Counted from the stretch's first letter, positions 29,200-38,879 are shown. The stretch: DNA of 64,000 nt from Verrucomicrobiota bacterium (GCA_016713365.1 JADJPG010000040.1:25724-89723), one strand, 5' to 3'. Made by a program: numbers and translations. Notes: generated by a model from the sequence alone, not told the origin.

Positions 29200-31176
29200 A
29201 TGCAATCGAAACCAAACTCAGGCGCGTTAACGATGGGGAAGCGTGGATGGCCCGCGCGGTTCTGCGCGGCGGTGCTGCTCGTTGTCCTGTCGGCTGCCCC
29301 GATGTCCGGACAGCTGGCCATCACCGAGGTGATGACGCAATCGACCGGCGTGGCGGAGGGCGGTGATGATTTCTGGGAGCTGACCAATTTCGGAGCGGAG
29401 CCTGTCGACCTGAGCGACTACTGGTTTCGCGACGGTTTGTCATACAGCTTTGGCGTTTCGGTGGCCGTGGCGGCAGATGTGCAGGCAGTATCTCTCGCCA
29501 CCTTGTGGGAGGGAAGCCGAACGGATGCAGCGCGTATCGAACCAGGTGAGTCCGTCGTCTTCGCGCGGACTAGAGCGAACGTCTTCGCCAATACGCCGGA
29601 TAACTTCCGGGCGTGGTGGGGACTCGGTCCGGAAGTGAAGGTGGTTTTCTACACGGGCTACGGGCTCGATGAAGTGAATGATGCCGTCAATCTCTGGCAG
29701 GAGACGCCAGAGCAGGCGATGCTCAAGTATCGCACCGAACTCTTCGAAGCGGAGACGGGCCGTTCCTTCACCTATAATCCGGCGACCGGATTGCTCGACA
29801 CCTACAGTACGCCGGGGGAAGACGGTGCAGAGGTGGCGCTGACTACAGGTGATATTGCGTCACCCGGAACTCACATGGGCCCGGTGCCGCTCCGAATTGA
29901 CAGTGGACCCGCCAGCGTGGCAGTGGACGGCGGCTTGAGCGCGACCTTCAACGTTCGCGCGTATGGACTGCCAGTCCCGCGTTACCAATGGCATTTCAAT
30001 GGCGAACCCATCGCAGGCGCCGTGCTGCCCACGCTCACCATCGTGGCCGCTGAGATCTCAGACGCTGGCGAATACACGGTGGAACTCGACACCGGGCTGG
30101 AACGGCTCGTGACGTCTCCTGCGATGTTGACGGTCAATACGCAGGCAAGTTGCGCCACTATCGTTCTCCCGCTGGCGGATGTCGAAGTGACTCCGGATCA
30201 AACCGCCGTCTTCCGCGTCGAGGCGCGCGGCTATCCGCTTCCGACCTTTCAATGGCAGTTCAACAACGTCGACCTGCCGGGTAAGACTTCGAGCGAGCTT
30301 CGGGTTCCCGGCGTAGACGCTAGTTTGACCGGCCTCTACACGGTGAAGGTTTCGAATCCGCTCTGCTCCACCCACGCCAGCGCGTGGCTCCGTGTCGCGC
30401 CCAACGCCAATCTCGTGGTCACAGAAGCAATGGCCAATCCGACGAACAAAATAGCGGTTGGTTACAATCACAACACCTGGTGGGAGTTGACTAACCGGGG
30501 CTCGAACACGGTGAATCTGTTCGGCTACCGGTGGGACGATCGGCCGACCTCTTTGCCCGACGCCGTGGTCTTCACCAACAGCCCTTCCCGAAACCTGCCC
30601 CTTCTTCCGGGGAGGTCCGCGATTATCGTCTCCGGCATGACGCCAGAGGCGTTCAAGCGCTGGTGGGGTGAGGAGAATCTGCCGGAGGATTTGCTGATCA
30701 TCAGCCACAATGGCAATGGGCTGAATTCGCTAGGAGATGAGATTAAGCTCTGGAACAGCACAGCGCTGACGGAGGGAGAGTTTCTAGCACCCGTCGTTAA
30801 TTTCGGACCCTCCCCGGCGGGCGTGAGCTTGTGGTTCGATCCGGTGGAGGCTGAGTTTGGCGAGCCGAGTGTTTTGGGAGAACGTGGCGCCTTCCACGCG
30901 GTGGAGGCCGGTGACATTGGTTCGCCGGGCTGGACGAGCAACAACCGAGTGGTGAGGCCGAAGGTGACCTCGACTCGGCGTGCGCCGGAAGGTGTCTTCG
31001 TTACGTGGAAGACTCAGCCCGGGCGAGCCTATGAATTGCGTCGCAGTGACACTCCGCAAGGTTCGAACTGGGCGTTGGTTTCCGTCCAGACCGCAACGAC
31101 CAGTTCCCTCACCGCCCTCGACGCCTCGGCGAACGGCGTCCCGCAGCGTTTCTACAAAATCGTCATGCTTCCCTGA
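29200..31176 (+). CDS. Secreted lamin-tail / Ig-like domain protein
   Basis: 658 residues with a signal peptide (about residues 13-38, ending AAPMSG). The first part is a lamin-tail domain ([11 protein letters not shown] ... [20 protein letters not shown]). Two Ig-like domains follow ([32 protein letters not shown] and the [31 protein letters not shown] copy). A second lamin-tail domain ([13 protein letters not shown] ... [18 protein letters not shown]) precedes a C-terminal module ([27 protein letters not shown]...RFYKIVMLP). That last module recurs in other secreted proteins of this window. The protein is probably exported and may be a client of the T2SS; it starts 3 nt after the kinase stop. 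Confidence 0.82.
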   Translation: MQSKPNSGALTMGKRGWPARFCAAVLLVVLSAAPMSGQLAITEVMTQSTGVAEGGDDFWELTNFGAEPVDLSDYWFRDGLSYSFGVSVAVAADVQAVSLATLWEGSRTDAARIEPGESVVFARTRANVFANTPDNFRAWWGLGPEVKVVFYTGYGLDEVNDAVNLWQETPEQAMLKYRTELFEAETGRSFTYNPATGLLDTYSTPGEDGAEVALTTGDIASPGTHMGPVPLRIDSGPASVAVDGGLSATFNVRAYGLPVPRYQWHFNGEPIAGAVLPTLTIVAAEISDAGEYTVELDTGLERLVTSPAMLTVNTQASCATIVLPLADVEVTPDQTAVFRVEARGYPLPTFQWQFNNVDLPGKTSSELRVPGVDASLTGLYTVKVSNPLCSTHASAWLRVAPNANLVVTEAMANPTNKIAVGYNHNTWWELTNRGSNTVNLFGYRWDDRPTSLPDAVVFTNSPSRNLPLLPGRSAIIVSGMTPEAFKRWWGEENLPEDLLIISHNGNGLNSLGDEIKLWNSTALTEGEFLAPVVNFGPSPAGVSLWFDPVEAEFGEPSVLGERGAFHAVEAGDIGSPGWTSNNRVVRPKVTSTRRAPEGVFVTWKTQPGRAYELRRSDTPQGSNWALVSVQTATTSSLTALDASANGVPQRFYKIVMLP

Positions 31177-31177
31177 T

Positions 31178-32008
31178 ATGATGCGCGCGAATTCAGATCC
31201 ATGGAGACAGACATTCGGCAGCACGAAGCAGTTCAGCGGGTTCACCTTGATCGAACTGCTCGTCGTCATCGCAGTCATCGCCGTGCTTGCCGCGCTGTTG
31301 CTTCCGGCGCTGGGAAAAGCAAAGGAGCACGCGCATCGCATCACCTGCGTCAATAATTTGGAGCAATGGACCAAGGCTCAGGCCATGTATGCCAATGACA
31401 ACCAAGACCACATCGCGCGGGAGAGCTATCAGACGGACGGAGTCACCCTGAATTTGTGGGGCGAGGTAAGGGATCCGATCGCTGATGATGTTTGGTATAA
31501 CGCACTGGCCCGCGAGATGAGTGTCTCGCCCGCGATTGATTTTGCGCCCAGCGTGGTACGGGGGGATTTCTACACGCGCAACCCGATCTTCCATTGTCCG
31601 CGTGCCCGCTTTCCGAAGCGCGCTGCCGAGGAAGCGGTGGCCTTCTTCTCCCTCGCCATGAACTCGAAACTCATCAGCGCGCCGCAACGCTCGATTAAGA
31701 TCTCCAGCATCATGCGTCCATCGGAGACGGTCATGTTTCTCGACAACCGTCTGCCAGACGACCCGAAGGTCGATCCGTTTCAATCCTCCACCGCTCTCGG
31801 CCAGCCCAGTGCGTTTTCGAGTCGAGTCGCCGCCCGCCATCAGAATCGCGTGAACATTGCGTTTGCGGATGGCCACGTCGAAGCCTTTGCCGGCACGACG
31901 ATCGTCACCAACGGTTCCGCCCGCTTCCCGCAGGTGCCGGTCATTTGGACTCCTGACCCGCAGCTCAATCCCAACACGGGCGCGTATGTTCCTCTTACCA
32001 CCCGGTGA
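31178..32008 (+). CDS. Prepilin-like protein with H-X9-DG C-terminal domain
   Basis: 276 residues from the ATG at 31178, which follows the previous stop by 1 nt. The N-terminus carries a prepilin site, [23 protein letters not shown], then [29 protein letters not shown]. The C-terminal part has the H-X9-DG signature: H in [16 protein letters not shown], nine residues before DG. Such proteins are abundant in PVC bacteria and are processed like pseudopilins. Their function is mostly unknown; they may be exported by type II or type IV-like machinery. Confidence 0.88.
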   Translation: MMRANSDPWRQTFGSTKQFSGFTLIELLVVIAVIAVLAALLLPALGKAKEHAHRITCVNNLEQWTKAQAMYANDNQDHIARESYQTDGVTLNLWGEVRDPIADDVWYNALAREMSVSPAIDFAPSVVRGDFYTRNPIFHCPRARFPKRAAEEAVAFFSLAMNSKLISAPQRSIKISSIMRPSETVMFLDNRLPDDPKVDPFQSSTALGQPSAFSSRVAARHQNRVNIAFADGHVEAFAGTTIVTNGSARFPQVPVIWTPDPQLNPNTGAYVPLTTR

Positions 32009-32100
32009 ACCTTCGGGCGGAGTGGATTTCCGTTCCTCGATGTTCGTTGGTCTTGTCGTTGTCCCTAATCCCGGCACATCCAATCATTCTTGGTGAATCC

Positions 32101-32128
32101 TTGTAACTTCCGCCGGGTGGTCCGGTGG
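32101..32128 (+). promoter_or_regulatory. Bipartite promoter-like motif, copy 2 (before the phytase-like gene)
   Basis: TTGTAAC (32101-32107), then TTCCG, ten bases and CGGTGG (32123-32128); TGTAAC to GGTG is 16 nt. The next start codon is at 32249, so the 5' leader would be roughly 115 nt. Confidence 0.6.
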
Positions 32129-32248
32129 AAGGAGGTTGAAAACAATTCCTGTGAATCGTCGCAGTGGCGATCGCGGGGATGAGAGTCGCAGTGTTGCGAT
32201 TCAAACGCTGCTCGTTGAGCGGCGAGAACAACAAAACCAACCTGACCC

Positions 32249-33558
32249 ATGGGAACCAACAACGTGAAAACCAACCTCCTCCTCCACGGCCTTATCCTCG
32301 GTGGGGCTTTGCTCGCGCAGAGCAATTCCATCGCAGCACAAGTCGCCACTTACAATGTGAACGCAGTCTGATCATTTCACTCTCTACACCGATCCATACA
32401 ACGGAAACCAAATCAAACTCGGCGGCTTCTCCGGCCTTTACCCTGTGCCAGGCAAGCCCAACTCCTTCTACACGATCACGGATCGCGGTCCTGCGCCTGA
32501 CTTCGTGGCCGGGGATGGCACGGCCTACAAGACGTTCGCCATTCCGGAATTCGGTCCGCACATCGTCACCGTGCGATTGCTGCCCAATGGCACGGCTCGC
32601 GTGGATGAAGTGAAACCGCTGAAGCATCCAGCCGGCGGAGAGATTACGGGATTGCCCACGCGCTTCCCGGCGACGGACGTGCCCTATGACTTCAACTTGA
32701 ACCTGCTTCCGTACGACGATGATTCGCTCGATGCGGAAGGCATCACGATCGATCGCTGGGGCAACTTCTGGGTCTGCGACGAATATAAACCCAGCGTGGC
32801 CATGGTGGCGCGCAATGGGCGCGTTTTGTTCCGTCTGGTTCCCGAAGGAACATTGACCGGATATGAACAGATTCCCACGTATGACGTTCTGCCGGGCGTG
32901 CTCGCCAAGCGCCGCAACAATCGTGGCTTCTGAAGGGATCGCCGCCTCCGCGGATGGATACATCTACGCCATCGTGCAACGGCCGTTGAGCAATCCGAAT
33001 CGAAATGCCGCGGACGCCAATGGGAATGGTCGTCTCGTGGAAATCAACCTGCGCGCCCTGCTGCACTGCAGTTCGGAACCGCTCGTCCGACAATACGTTT
33101 ATCAAATGCCGGCGGGCAACGGGAGTGTGACGGTCAGTGATCTGTTTTCCACCGGGCCCGGCACCTTGCTCGTGCCGGAGCGCGTGACGGATAAACTCTT
33201 CGAGATCAATCTCGCCGGCGCGACGGACATCACGCCGCTGGAGAGCGCGGACGGAAAACTGATCGCAGACGCGACGAAGACCCTGGAACAGCTCGACCCG
33301 TCTGGTCTCGCCGCGCTCGGCATTGTGCCAGTGACGAAGACGGTGGTGCTCGACGCGTTGACTTCGATTGATCCGCTGTTGGAGAAGGTGGAGGGCGCAT
33401 GCAAAGTCGGAAACAAGATCGTTCTTACCTACGACAATGACTTCAACGTCTTCGACAGCGCGAGCATCCCGGTGAATCCGAATCCCAATGGTCCGTTCGT
33501 GCAATTGGAACTCGTGGGTTCCAATCTGCCGAAGATTTACACAATCACTCTGCCGTAA
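32249..33558 (+). pseudogene. Secreted phytase-like/esterase-like protein, broken by two frame changes
   Basis: The reading frame from 32249 gives a secretion signal (MGTNNVKTNLLLHGLILGGALL) but stops at 32369. The downstream frame (32372 onward) reads DHFTLYTDPYNGNQIKLGGFSGLYPVPG and carries YTITDRGPAPDF and the AEGITIDRWGNFWVCDEYKP motif of the phytase-like domain (PF13449). It stops at 32931 (TGA). A third frame continues EGIAASADGYIYAIVQRP to the end at 33558. Joining them needs one indel near 32369 and removal of one T at about 32930-32931. The whole protein would be about 435 residues. Two breaks in one gene make real decay possible, though error is also common in this window. Confidence 0.7.
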
Positions 33559-33644
33559 GCCGCTCGGTTGACTTCGAGTTGCAGCGCCCGCGCTGGATTT
33601 GAATCAGCCTGCTCTTACAGCGGCGGCGAAACTAAACACACCAC

Positions 33645-33674
33645 AGCGGACGGCCTCAGGGCTGTCCGCTTTTT
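33645..33674 (+). terminator. Rho-independent terminator after the phytase-like gene
   Basis: Stem arms AGCGGACGGCC and GGGCTGTCCGCT (one G-T pair) with a TCA loop, followed by a run of T. It lies 87 nt past the phytase-like stop and 50 nt before the next motif, cleanly separating two transcription units. Confidence 0.75.
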
Positions 33675-33724
33675 CTTTGCGTCGATCTCTTTCGGCTTCG
33701 GTTTTCTCTGCCCGTGAGAATTGT

Positions 33725-33752
33725 TTGTAACTTCTGAGTGAGGACGCGGTGA
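33725..33752 (+). promoter_or_regulatory. Bipartite promoter-like motif, copy 3 (before the secreted protein at 33821)
   Basis: TTGTAAC (33725-33731), TTCTG, ten bases, CGGTGA (33747-33752); TGTAAC to GGTG is again 16 nt. The gene start at 33821 leaves a leader of about 65 nt. Confidence 0.6.
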
Positions 33753-33820
33753 GTCATGAGTGAAACCAACGTCTTCAGGCCAACCAGCCGAAGGCAATTC
33801 ACCCACCAAAAACAAAAACC

Positions 33821-34828
33821 ATGATCATCAAATCCAAAACCGTCGCCAGCCATCTGGTGCGTTCGCTTCGATTCATCGCTGCTGTCATCGCGATTCAATT
33901 GCTCGCCGCCAGCTCCCCGGCCTTCGCTCACAACCTGCCGTTGCTGTTCAACGGCTACTACGCCGTCACCAATTCCGTCTTCGTCGATCCAGCGAACCCG
34001 GCCTATCTGCAAATTCGCGTTGGCGGTGGAGGCGGAGCATCGCAGCTCGGGAAGTTCAGCATCTCGACGACCGATCAACGACTTGTTTTCGCCACGGGTG
34101 TGCAGACTGGCACCATTAACATGGAGGATTCCGACGGCAACAAACTCATCGGCATCTACTCTGGACCCTCCGCGCAACAACCTGACGGACGCTTCACATT
34201 CGGCGGTGAAATCGTCTTCAACGGCGGCACTGGCCCTTACGCCAAAGCCAGCGGCAGTGTTCAAGTCGACGGCTGGGCGCGCGTGAATCCTGAGACCAGC
34301 ACCGGCATCGGTCTCGTCACCTTCAAAGGCTGGCTGCGCGGCGCAGAGGTGAAACCGTCGAAATATTTCAGCCTCGTCGAATCCTTCGATGGTCGCGTGA
34401 GCAACCCGAATTTCACTGCGGTCGGCAAAGGCTTCGCCACGCGCATCGGGAAGTTCCGCGACGAGAATGCCACCATTGCCAGCCCCATCGCCGGGTTCGT
34501 TGGTCTCGTCGACGGCAAGTTCACGGCGCTGTATCCCTTTGATTCGGTTTGGACCACTCCCGGCGGCGACCAGTTGTTCCTGACCTCAGTGGAGACGGTG
34601 AGCTTTGTAACCATCCTGCTGCCTGACGGCACGCCGGTGCCCGACATCACGCAGCCAAGCCGCGCGAAGCTGTATCAAACAATCGTGGGTGGCACCGGTC
34701 GCTTCGCCGGAACGGAAGGCGTTGTGTTCGGCAATGCTCTCTTCACGCCCACGGGGACCGATGAAAACGGTGCGCTCGTAATCGACGGGCGGCATTGCGG
34801 TTCCGGGGCATTGGTCTCGCGACGCTAG
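33821..34828 (+). CDS. Secreted beta-rich protein of unknown function
   Basis: 335 residues with a signal peptide ending SSPAFA|HNLPLL (about residue 36). The rest is rich in strands and contains two similar stretches, GGTGPYAKASGSVQVDGWARV and GGTGRFAGTEGVVFG. The GGTGRFAGxEG pattern recurs in secreted proteins with a calycin-like or allene-oxide-cyclase-like barrel; I cannot assign a function. The C-terminal dozen residues (RHCGSGALVSRR) look irregular, so the true end may be altered by an indel. It lies behind the third copy of the candidate ECF promoter motif. Confidence 0.7.
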   Translation: MIIKSKTVASHLVRSLRFIAAVIAIQLLAASSPAFAHNLPLLFNGYYAVTNSVFVDPANPAYLQIRVGGGGGASQLGKFSISTTDQRLVFATGVQTGTINMEDSDGNKLIGIYSGPSAQQPDGRFTFGGEIVFNGGTGPYAKASGSVQVDGWARVNPETSTGIGLVTFKGWLRGAEVKPSKYFSLVESFDGRVSNPNFTAVGKGFATRIGKFRDENATIASPIAGFVGLVDGKFTALYPFDSVWTTPGGDQLFLTSVETVSFVTILLPDGTPVPDITQPSRAKLYQTIVGGTGRFAGTEGVVFGNALFTPTGTDENGALVIDGRHCGSGALVSRR

Positions 34829-34923
34829 AATCTGCCAGGGACGCCATGGATGGAACCGGAGAACTCACTCGCGCCCGTCGGTCGGATTCTGGCGGGCGCG
34901 AGCAACTCCAAACTCGATCTGTC

Positions 34924-35571
34924 ATGCCCAAATTAATCTTCAGGGATTCGAACAACCCTTCGCCGCGTGCGGTGGAGTTGGAGGATGGCACCTGCTCCGT
35001 TGGGCGCGCGCAGGATTGCCGGCTGATGATCTCCCACGCTTCGGTCTCTTCTCGTCATTGCGAGATCCTCGTGCATCTCAGCGAAGTCATCGTCCGGGAT
35101 CTCGGCTCGAAGAACGGCACGTTCGTCAATGGCGCGCGCGTCGTCGGTCAAATGCCGGTGCGAAACGGTCAGGTGATCCGATTCGGAATGATTGAGGCTG
35201 AACTGGACCTCAGCGCGGCGACCCGGCCGGAAGATGAAACATACGAGAGCGCCGTGTTCGAGCATCGTCGCTACTCGAATCTCCCCCGTTCCCCTGAACC
35301 GGTCGCTCCCAGTGCGAATCGCGCGGGTGCCAGTCACGAAGTCGCTCGTTCTGCTGGCTCGGCTCCGGACGCCACTGGCGCGTTTCGGTCCGGTGATGTT
35401 CGCTCCGCAGAAGTTTCGGCTCCCCACGCTTCTGGCGCCTCGAGCAAGATGTCTTCCTCGGCAAATTCCTCTCGCTTCCCGCGTGGATTCACCGGGCAAC
35501 GGCTGCTCTTTCTGCTGCTGCTGGCAGCCATCGCTTTCCTGCTGGTCTGGCTTTCCCGGCGGGCCTCGTGA
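34924..35571 (+). CDS. FHA-domain protein with C-terminal membrane anchor
   Basis: 215 residues from the ATG at 34924. The forkhead-associated domain covers about residues 22-100 and has GRAQDCRLMISHASVSSRHC and DLGSKNGTFVNG, including the conserved G-R, S-x-x-H and N-G residues that bind phosphothreonine. A disordered Ser/Ala/Pro-rich region follows, then a tail helix FLLLLAAIAFLLVWL ending SRRAS. It should be a tail-anchored phosphothreonine reader facing the cytoplasm. The receptor kinase 7 kb upstream is a possible partner; this is a guess from co-location. Confidence 0.85.
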   Translation: MPKLIFRDSNNPSPRAVELEDGTCSVGRAQDCRLMISHASVSSRHCEILVHLSEVIVRDLGSKNGTFVNGARVVGQMPVRNGQVIRFGMIEAELDLSAATRPEDETYESAVFEHRRYSNLPRSPEPVAPSANRAGASHEVARSAGSAPDATGAFRSGDVRSAEVSAPHASGASSKMSSSANSSRFPRGFTGQRLLFLLLLAAIAFLLVWLSRRAS

Positions 35572-35601
35572 AGTTCCCGAGCGCGCGCGGAAACTTCGCT
35601 A

Positions 35602-35629
35602 TTGGCAACGGGCTCTTCTCTCCCATACT
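35602..35629 (+). promoter_or_regulatory. Possible sigma-70 promoter for parE
   Basis: TTGGCA (35602-35607) and CATACT (35624-35629) are 16 bases apart, and the parE start lies 20 nt after the -10. Each box has mismatches, so this is a weak call. Confidence 0.3.
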
Positions 35630-35648
35630 CCTCGGCCTATAACGACGT

Positions 35649-37496
35649 ATGGCTGAAAAGAATTCTGGCGAACCAAAGAAGCAGGCCGTTTACGACGAGA
35701 GCAAAATCAAGACGCTCTCGTCCCTCGAGCACATCCGCCTGCGCACGGGCATGTACATCGGGCGCATCGGCGACGGCTCGCATTACGATGACGGCGGTTA
35801 CATTTTGCTGAAGGAAGTCGTCGATAACACCATCGACGAATTCATCATGGGGCACGGCAAGGAGGTCCAGATCACCATCGAGGACACCAACGTCACCGTG
35901 CGCGATTTCGGCCGCGGCATTCCGCTGGGCAAAGTCATCGACTGCGTGTCGCAGATCAACACGGGCGCGAAGTACAACGACGACGTGTTCCAGTTCAGCG
36001 TCGGTCTGAACGGCGTCGGCACCAAGGCGGTCAACGCGCTCTCGAAGGATTTCTACGTCCGCAGCCATCGCGACGGCGAATTCGCCGAGGCGAGCTTCAA
36101 GCAGGGCAAGCTCAAGAAACAGGCCACGGGCAAGACGACCGAGCCGAATGGCACGCTCATTCGCTTCACGCCCGACCCGGAGATTTTCAAGAAGATCGAA
36201 TTCCGCATCGAGCTCGTCGAGAAACGCCTGCGTCACTACAGCTACCTGAACACCGGCCTGAAGCTCATCTTCAATGGCAAGGTCTTCCAGTCCCGTCACG
36301 GCCTGCTCGATCTCGTGATGGAAGATTTGCAGTCGGACAACGCCGAGCCGATCTACGCGCCGCTGCATTACACGAGCAAGACGCTGGAATTCTGCTTCAC
36401 GCACACGAACAGCCGCTACGGCGAATCGTTCTACTCGTTCGTGAACGGCCAGTACACGAGCGACGGCGGCACGCACCTCAGCGCCTTCCGCGAAGGTTTG
36501 CTCAAGGCGGTGAACGAATACTCGAAGGCCGGTTACGACGGCGACGACGTGCGCGAATGCATGGTCGGCGCGGTGGCGATTCGCCTGAAGGATCCGGTGT
36601 TCGAATCGCAGACCAAGAACAAGCTCGGCAACACGGAGATTCGGTCCGAGCTCGTGAACAGCGTGCGCGAGGAGCTCCTGCACTTCTTCAATCGCAACAA
36701 GGAAGTCGCCGAGAAGATCATGGCGAAGGTGGAGGACACCAAGCAGCTTCGCAAGGAACTGCAGGACGTGAAGAAGCTCGCGCGCGAGCGCGCCAAGGCC
36801 GTGACGCTGCGCATTCCGCAGCTCAAGGACTGCAAGCAGCACCTCGACAAGGCGAAGGGCAAGGGCAAGGAATCCATGATCTTCATCTGCGAAGGTCAAT
36901 CCGCGAGCGGCTCCATCACGAGCTGCCGCGACGTGAACACCCAGGCCGTCTTCACCCTCAAGGGCAAGCCGCTCAACGTCTGGGATCTCAAGCGCGACAT
37001 CGTTTACAAGAACGACGAGATGTACAACCTCATGTGCGCGCTCGACATCGAGGACAACCTCGAAGGCTTGCGCTACGGGAAGGTGATTCTCGCGACGGAC
37101 GCCGACGTGGATGGCCTGCATATCCGCAATCTGCTCATCACCTACTTCTACAAGTTCTTCGAGCAGCTCGTGCATGATGGCCATGTGCATGTGCTGGAGA
37201 CGCCGCTCTTCCGCGTGCGCAACAAGGAGAAGACCATCTATTGCTACAGCGAAGCCGAGCGCGATGCCGCCTCCGCGCAGCTCGGGAAGAACCCGGAGAT
37301 CACCCGGTTCAAAGGACTCGGGGAAATCAGCCCGAAGGAATTCGCGCAGTTCATCGGCGACGACATGCGCCTGAGCAAGGTGGAATACGCGCCGCGCCAG
37401 GACGCCTCGAACATTCTCAGCTTCTACATGGGCAAGAACACGCCCGAGCGCAAAGATTACATCATGGAGAATCTCGTGGTGCCGGTGGAGGATTGA
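35649..37496 (+). CDS. parE: Topoisomerase IV subunit B (ParE type)
   Basis: 615 residues, the length of ParE rather than of the longer GyrB. The ATPase domain has EVVDNTIDEFIMG, DFGRGIPLGK and VGLNGVGTKAVNAL. A transducer region follows (YYSFVNGQ-type, here FYSFVNGQYTSDGGTH) with the K-loop QTKNKLGN. The TOPRIM domain has IFICEGQSASGSI, the acidic ATDADVDGLHIR cluster and ITRFKGLGEISPKEF. It resembles the Bacteroidetes-type ParE closely (TQAVFTLKGKPLNVWDL). In the first TOPRIM motif Gln stands where Asp is usual (EGQSA for EGDSA); the catalytic Glu and the DxD cluster are intact. parC is not next to it. Confidence 0.9.
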   Translation: MAEKNSGEPKKQAVYDESKIKTLSSLEHIRLRTGMYIGRIGDGSHYDDGGYILLKEVVDNTIDEFIMGHGKEVQITIEDTNVTVRDFGRGIPLGKVIDCVSQINTGAKYNDDVFQFSVGLNGVGTKAVNALSKDFYVRSHRDGEFAEASFKQGKLKKQATGKTTEPNGTLIRFTPDPEIFKKIEFRIELVEKRLRHYSYLNTGLKLIFNGKVFQSRHGLLDLVMEDLQSDNAEPIYAPLHYTSKTLEFCFTHTNSRYGESFYSFVNGQYTSDGGTHLSAFREGLLKAVNEYSKAGYDGDDVRECMVGAVAIRLKDPVFESQTKNKLGNTEIRSELVNSVREELLHFFNRNKEVAEKIMAKVEDTKQLRKELQDVKKLARERAKAVTLRIPQLKDCKQHLDKAKGKGKESMIFICEGQSASGSITSCRDVNTQAVFTLKGKPLNVWDLKRDIVYKNDEMYNLMCALDIEDNLEGLRYGKVILATDADVDGLHIRNLLITYFYKFFEQLVHDGHVHVLETPLFRVRNKEKTIYCYSEAERDAASAQLGKNPEITRFKGLGEISPKEFAQFIGDDMRLSKVEYAPRQDASNILSFYMGKNTPERKDYIMENLVVPVED

Positions 37497-37821
37497 GCGC
37501 GTCTGAAGCGTCCTGCTCTTTGAAGTTGTCCTGTCGGCGCATCTGGCTCAACTGCCGACGGTCTCTTCGCCACGCGCGCCCAATCAGCCAGATGCCGACA
37601 ACGTCGACCGCGGCCAACGCCGATAGAGTGGCGTTGGCAATGAACCGTGGCTTTGCCAGCCGTTCCTGGGTACGCCGCCAGACTTCCGGTTCTTCCATCC
37701 GATGGTAGTACGCCGATGCAGCCTGTTTATCGACGAGATACCACGGCGTCGCCGCCACCCAGCACAGCACGCCCGTGAAAGCCGCCACGGCAATGAGAAG
37801 GACGAACGTTGAAGAACGCAT
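37462..37821 (-). CDS. Small two-helix membrane protein, unknown
   Basis: 119 residues. An N-terminal hydrophobic helix (TFVLLIAVAAFTGVLCWVAAT) and a second one (LSALAAVDVVGIWLIG) flank a charged soluble part with EEPEVWRRTQERLAKP. The two helices suggest an inner-membrane hairpin. The gene is convergent with parE and overlaps its last 35 nt on the opposite strand. It is the last gene of a run of minus-strand small genes. Confidence 0.6.
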   Translation of the reverse strand: MRSSTFVLLIAVAAFTGVLCWVAATPWYLVDKQAASAYYHRMEEPEVWRRTQERLAKPRFIANATLSALAAVDVVGIWLIGRAWRRDRRQLSQMRRQDNFKEQDASDALNPPPAPRDSP

Positions 37822-37949
37822 AAATCATCTATCAGAGGTTGCTTCCCGTTTCTGGCGATCGAGGGGTTTCACCGGTTCCCCGAGCGCGCCTTCAGAAGAC
37901 GCAGCGCATACCTGTGACAAACGATTTGGAGTGAGTCTCGAGAATCCCA

Positions 37950-38303
37950 TCAACTTCTTAAGATTTTCTCCATTGCTTTCCCCTTGGCCAGCTCGTCGAT
38001 CAACTTGTCGAGATACCGAATCTCACGCATCAACGGATCTTCGACATCCTCCACGCGCACGCCGCACACTACGCCCGTGATCAAGGTTCGCGCAGGATTT
38101 AGCCGCGGCGCCTCGCCGAAGAACGTTTCGAAATCGGTCTCCTTCTTCAACTGCTTCTCCAGCTCGCGCTGACTGTGGCCCGTCAGCCAGCAAATGATGG
38201 CGTCCACCTCGGCCTTCGTGCGCCCCTTCTTCTCCGCCTTGGCGACATAGTAGGGATAAACACTCGCGAAACTCGTCGTGAAGATTCGATGTTTTGTGCT
38301 CAT
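37950..38303 (-). CDS. DUF2200 family protein
   Basis: 117 residues from the ATG at 38303. The sequence [43 protein letters not shown] is the N-terminal signature of DUF2200 (PF09966). The rest, with [49 protein letters not shown], also follows the family. The function is unknown; it is a short cytoplasmic alpha/beta protein. Members occur sporadically in many bacteria, often in accessory regions. An attC-like palindrome lies right upstream (38314-38402). Confidence 0.85.
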   Translation of the reverse strand: MSTKHRIFTTSFASVYPYYVAKAEKKGRTKAEVDAIICWLTGHSQRELEKQLKKETDFETFFGEAPRLNPARTLITGVVCGVRVEDVEDPLMREIRYLDKLIDELAKGKAMEKILRS

Positions 38304-38313
38304 GCGAATAGAA

Positions 38314-38402
38314 GGCGTAACAATCCAAGCCCTGCGACGGCCGCCATGCATTGATTGCAATCAGCGCGTGATGCCGACGTCAGCTGGAGTGATTTGTTAT
38401 GT
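38314..38402 (-). repeat. attC-like palindrome 1
   Basis: Read on the minus strand, the site opens with CATAACAAATCACTCCAGC and closes with GGGCTTGGATTGTTACG. The two ends are imperfect inverted complements (R''/R' core ATAAC and GTTAC). A central palindrome TGATTGCAATCA lies between them. Length (about 89 bp) and layout fit an integron attC recombination site between two minus-strand genes. This is the clearest of the set. Confidence 0.6.
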
Positions 38403-38879
38403 TTTTCGAGGTTGTTCAAGCTCATCCCATGTCTGACCCTTCCGCGTTGCTGGCAACGTCGGACTAGTGGATGCATCCGAAGTAAGCTCGCCGCGCAATA
38501 GCAGGATAAAGGTATCAGCGATGCGCTCAAACCATTCGATCGGCCAGTCCGCTGTGAACTGGGTAATGTTTAGCGCATTCAGGAATGCCTCAGGCACGAA
38601 TGCACCAAAAGCGCGGAGGCTCTGAATACTGCGCCCAGACACACGAATGATGACGCTAACACGGTCGTCGTTTGTGAGAAACTCGTCCAAAGATGCTGAA
38701 ACGCAGCCATTGAAGTAACCAGCCGAGGCAAGCAGCCACCGGTCCCGTAGATCGTGTTGCCAGCCAGATGAGTGGACTTCACTTTCCATGTGCAGGCACA
38801 AGGTGCGTAGCCATACCTCAAGAAGCGTATCACGACTCCAGAAGCCTTTATTTCGGAATTGTGTGAATGAACTACCCAT
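38397..38879 (-). CDS. Hypothetical protein
   Basis: 160 residues, soluble, with no signal peptide or TM helix. Notable segments are RDTLLEVWLRTLCLHMESEVHSSGW and FTADWPIEWFERIADTFILLLRGE. It looks like a short cytoplasmic, helix-rich protein of the kind often annotated as a hypothetical cassette product. I recognise no family. It is flanked by attC-like sites on both sides. Confidence 0.55.
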   Translation of the reverse strand: MGSSFTQFRNKGFWSRDTLLEVWLRTLCLHMESEVHSSGWQHDLRDRWLLASAGYFNGCVSASLDEFLTNDDRVSVIIRVSGRSIQSLRAFGAFVPEAFLNALNITQFTADWPIEWFERIADTFILLLRGELTSDASTSPTLPATRKGQTWDELEQPRKT

